Shown here: positions 61,401-64,000 of the stretch, piece after piece
Layout of the letters: every line of letters starts with the position of its first letter
Position numbering within the stretch: the stretch's first letter is position 1
NCBI GenBank assembly: GCA_019694465.1
Contig: JAIBBV010000009.1
Span: 16,982-80,981 of the forward strand
Direction: 5' to 3'
Source: Oligoflexia bacterium
GTDB taxonomy: Bacteria > Bdellovibrionota_C > UBA2361 > JAFLCA01
DNA length: 64,000 bases
Notes under the pieces: generated by a model
Seen by the model: the letters and a program-made list of their open reading frames with translations, nothing else
Databases searched by the model: none
Told to the model about the DNA's origin: nothing
Made by a program: the position numbers and the translations under genes

Positions 61401-62780
61401 ATGCCAGAGACAACTAATGCGTCTAGAGGTACTCCAGCGCATAATGCTTCCAGAGGGACTCCATCGCAGACCGAGTTTGCTACTTTCTGTCACTTACTGA
61501 GTGATCCCAACAGCAACCCAGCCCTAACTGCTGTAAAGTTACTACCGGAGTCCGAGCACTTTCCTGCTCGAAGCCAAGTGTTAATGGCCTGTCGTCGCTT
61601 GCTATGTGCGTGTTTGTTGGAGCAGGAAGCTGCTGGCCAGGGGGCTGAAGCATATGATTCGGATATGCTTGCAGTTCATGGGACATACAAGGCTGAGGAG
61701 CCAGAGACACATGATGATCCATTTGGGGTCCCGCGCTTAAGGGATGTCTTCGCTGAGTCACTTAGAAATGGCCACCCACTGCTTGAACTACCTGAAGCCG
61801 TTCGCGCCGAGATGCTGACCATGATTGTTGTGATGAGTGCACACGAGTGCCGTGCAGCCCTAATTGAAATGCCTGGCTTTGTTGACCTGGCTAGGTCCAT
61901 AGGCCAGGAGCAATGGGCAATCCAAGCTAAAGTTTTGCTTGAGCAAATAAGCGCGGAGGTGCACCCAGTCGTTTTTGCTGACCAAGTAGTTCAAATATTC
62001 GATTGCGCTGGAGTTGCGCTCTCATGTGGGGAGTTAGTGAGTATTATAGGGACTATTTTTGACTGGCCGGAGGATCGATCAGATGTCTCAGAGCTAGCGA
62101 CAGGAGTTCTCTCGCGTTCAGTTGAACAATTTGGAGATCCGGCATCCTTTCTTAAGGCGCTTGATGAAGGCGTTAGGCCATTAGTTCTGGAATCTCTGAG
62201 AACTTGGAGCACTCAGGCTAGGTTAGATGCAATTTCCTGTGCAACGCGACTAGCCCCATTTACCAGGAAAGACTTGTTCGTTCCCGCACTAGCTTTTGCG
62301 TCTCTTTTGCCGGATCTAGTTGTTCCAGTTGGGGAAGGGCGCCTGTCTGGGCTAAGAGCAAAACCAGCGATTGCTACTATTAGAGAGTTGCCAAATTGTG
62401 AACCAGCGTCTCGAATAGCCCTGACTCAAGACATCGCTGAATTATCGCGAAGAATGTTTGAACTTAACCCTAAGCTGCATCTTGACGCTGAGAGCCTTGT
62501 GGATGCGATGTTGGCGGCACGCCTCGCACCGGATGACTATCGTGAAGCTTTCGACACACTACTAGGTTCCCCAAGTCTCGATATCGCAGAGTTTATCCAA
62601 AGATTTACGATGTGCTATGCCCAGCTAGACGGAATAACTGAAGTCGATCGGCGCGCCATGTACGAGGTGATTGAATGGAAATTGCGGGCAGTGACTAAGG
62701 AAGTCGCAGATTTAAACGTTGCTTCGATAGCAAAACGAGTGGCTCAAAATCTGGGTATAGCGCTTGAGGATGGTGAATAG
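61401..62780 (+). CDS. Helical protein of unknown function
   Basis: A 459-residue soluble, mainly helical protein without signal or membrane helix. I do not recognise a family. The N-terminus carries a nine-residue direct repeat (NASRGTPAH / NASRGTPSQ) whose DNA is also near-identical, suggesting a recent local duplication. The remainder shows HEAT-like helical hairpins (VRAEMLTMIVVMSAHECRAA, LTQDIAELSRRMFELNPKLH). ATG 61401 has AAGGAG seven bases upstream; the longer frame has none. It follows the CGNR gene by 123 bases. Confidence 0.65.
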   Translation: MPETTNASRGTPAHNASRGTPSQTEFATFCHLLSDPNSNPALTAVKLLPESEHFPARSQVLMACRRLLCACLLEQEAAGQGAEAYDSDMLAVHGTYKAEEPETHDDPFGVPRLRDVFAESLRNGHPLLELPEAVRAEMLTMIVVMSAHECRAALIEMPGFVDLARSIGQEQWAIQAKVLLEQISAEVHPVVFADQVVQIFDCAGVALSCGELVSIIGTIFDWPEDRSDVSELATGVLSRSVEQFGDPASFLKALDEGVRPLVLESLRTWSTQARLDAISCATRLAPFTRKDLFVPALAFASLLPDLVVPVGEGRLSGLRAKPAIATIRELPNCEPASRIALTQDIAELSRRMFELNPKLHLDAESLVDAMLAARLAPDDYREAFDTLLGSPSLDIAEFIQRFTMCYAQLDGITEVDRRAMYEVIEWKLRAVTKEVADLNVASIAKRVAQNLGIALEDGE

Positions 62781-62923
62781 TGTCGTGGCAGGCAGACAGA
62801 CGCTGTCTCTAACTTCAAGCACCACATTATCGCTGCAGGCTTTAGCAGCGCGAGAATACAGCTTTGTATGGATCGCGCGCACTAGGCCTTGAGTTTTGTG
62901 CCCGCGCTTGGTACGCATTCGGG

Positions 62924-63667
62924 ATGCGCAGCGTATTTATCCATAATCAAGTTGAATTCCGGGTTGAAGTCCCCAAGGACAGTCTTTGCCAGGGCGATGT
63001 TACGAGCGTGAATTTTGTGCTCAAAAATCGCGCATCCGCAGATCAAGCACTTGAAGGTGTCGCATTGTTGCTAGGGTCGGGAGATCCCCAGGGCGTACAG
63101 GAAGGCAAGCATTTTGATATCGTGCAGACATTTCAGGCTCCCACAGCAATCGCCTTGAGCGCAGGGGCAGAGCATAGGGAGAGTTTTCACTGGGAGCTGT
63201 CAGTCAACGCTTGCGTTAGCTCAAAAGGAGATAGCCTTTTCTTCCGATTTGGAGTTGCTCCGCAGAATCTTCAATCTGCTCCGATACAAGTTGGTCCGCA
63301 TCCCCATATTGAAGCAATTCATTCTCTTCTTGAGAGCAGCTTTCAGTTTGGCAAGAAGGCAGTGAAATCATCTAAAGGTTGGGTCGAGGCCAAGTTTAAA
63401 CCTTCTTCCGCCCGGCGCTTTGCGATGGTGGAGGAACTTAATTTTCGAACATACATTGATGGGTCACAGTTAAAGATTAACTGCGTCTTTAAGGTTAAGA
63501 GATTCCAAGGCGTGGATGCTACCAGCGTAAAAGTTGGCAAAGCCAAGGTTGAAGTTCAGCGCAGTATGGAGCAGAGCCAGTACTTAATGGGTGGGACGCA
63601 TTTGAATAACTCAGCTGTGGAAGACTGTATCGAGAGTGCGTTGAAGGAAGTGGCGTCTGCTATCTAG
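62924..63667 (+). CDS. Beta-rich protein, arrestin/Spo0M-like fold possible
   Basis: A 247-residue protein of alternating beta strands (SVFIHNQVEFRVEVPKDSLC, DVTSVNFVLKNR, HRESFHWELSV, DSLFFRFGVA) in the strand order of arrestin-like domains, ending in a helical tail with QYLMGGTHLNNSAVEDCIES. No signal peptide. I propose an arrestin-like/Spo0M-type scaffold only by strand pattern; family assignment is not firm. ATG 62924 is chosen; the longer frame begins at TTG 62864 without ribosome site. It is 143 bases after the unknown helical gene on the same strand. Confidence 0.55.
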   Translation: MRSVFIHNQVEFRVEVPKDSLCQGDVTSVNFVLKNRASADQALEGVALLLGSGDPQGVQEGKHFDIVQTFQAPTAIALSAGAEHRESFHWELSVNACVSSKGDSLFFRFGVAPQNLQSAPIQVGPHPHIEAIHSLLESSFQFGKKAVKSSKGWVEAKFKPSSARRFAMVEELNFRTYIDGSQLKINCVFKVKRFQGVDATSVKVGKAKVEVQRSMEQSQYLMGGTHLNNSAVEDCIESALKEVASAI

Positions 63668-64000
63668 GACTAGTTTTCAACAGCGATGTCACGGTTTGCG
63701 GTGACCCTGCATCACACCTAACTAAAGCCAATGACACCTGATATTTCTCATGCCGAGTTGGATCTTTATTAGAGCGCATCCAGAAAGCAGTTTTCAAATT
63801 TGCTCCTAGATTGCTGCGCCCCATAAAATGAGACTCACAATAAGAGGCCAGCTGCATTTTGCTATATTTTCGGATGACCCCTAAATAGTTTGTGGATGTG
63901 GTAGTATCGCGTGGCCGGGAGCTGTTTCTGTGTTACCAGAATAGATCAGGAATTCGATAAGTGGTGAAGCATAAAAACGCTTCATGCAATGCATGCCGAT
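63668..64000. other. Gene-free right edge
   Basis: The last 333 bases hold no supported gene. A 65-codon minus-strand frame (63660-63857) has random-looking composition. Near the end GAAGC-ataaaaac-GCTTC (63966-63984) is a weak dyad. A gene could begin just beyond the edge. Confidence 0.5.

Noticed and set aside
63660..63857. 65-codon minus-strand frame at the right edge
   Set aside because: No signal, motif or ribosome site; composition looks random.
1..64000. Mobile elements, CRISPR arrays, prophage
   Set aside because: No transposase, integrase, Cas or phage structural motif and no regularly spaced direct repeats were seen.

Overview
The window reads as an ordinary chromosomal segment of a Gram-negative bacterium of roughly balanced base composition. 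Support for Gram-negative: many Sec signal peptides, two clear lipoproteins, a Tat substrate, a periplasmic binding protein, a cyclic beta-1,2-glucan synthase and a GspE/PilB-type ATPase. The gene mix (DUF1501/DUF1800 secreted pair, GspE fused to a receiver domain, a GlmL/DUF6754 cluster, secreted proteins with Thr-Pro linkers) suggests a deltaproteobacterium-like or neighbouring lineage, but this is an inference from gene content only. I saw no rRNA, tRNA, CRISPR, IS element, prophage or integrase.

Layout. 0-5 kb: tail of a coiled-coil gene cut by the left edge, then a minus-strand operon DUF1800 -> DUF1501 (Tat signal) -> monohaem cytochrome-like protein. 5.3-10.3 kb: a stand-alone CheY with a clear terminator, secreted proteins, and a large YWTD beta-propeller gene broken by a frameshift and an in-frame stop. 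10.4-12.6 kb: GspE-like ATPase fused to a receiver domain that has lost its phosphoacceptor Asp. 12.7-20.6 kb: a tightly coupled eight-gene cluster of membrane proteins (one DUF6754-like), a GlmL/MutL-family ASKHA ATPase, a protein with biotinyl/lipoyl-like and KOW-like segments, and a Leu/Ile/Val-type binding protein; I consider this the best candidate for an undescribed system. 20.7-24.9 kb: an unknown gene, a Myb/SANT-like protein (rare in bacteria), DoxX, and a small secreted protein.

24.9-31.5 kb is a glycogen/alpha-glucan module: glucokinase and debranching enzyme form one minus-strand operon preceded by a LacI-type palindrome, and a GT4/GT5 glycogen-synthase-like gene plus a GH57 enzyme form a plus-strand pair. 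31.8-38.7 kb: M48 lipoprotein protease, ABC exporter, a divergent sigma-70 factor, a Kef-type antiporter and a lipoprotein. 39.1-58.2 kb, all minus strand, is dominated by glycan functions: GH63-like glucosidase, a secreted protein with calcium-type repeats, a 2.9-kilo-residue cyclic beta-1,2-glucan synthase, an SbmA/YddA-like ABC transporter and a HEAT-repeat periplasmic protein; the last three look like one operon. 58.3-63.7 kb: serine hydrolase, then a divergent EamA exporter / ABATE-CGNR regulator pair sharing overlapping promoters and a three-half-site operator, and two unknown genes.

Non-coding structure worth attention: a 66-bp imperfect repeat found twice (near 23.5 and 28.5 kb), each upstream of a minus-strand gene of unknown function, plus several strong dyads next to gene starts. 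All domain calls are from reading translated sequence by eye and memory of families; no search was run.
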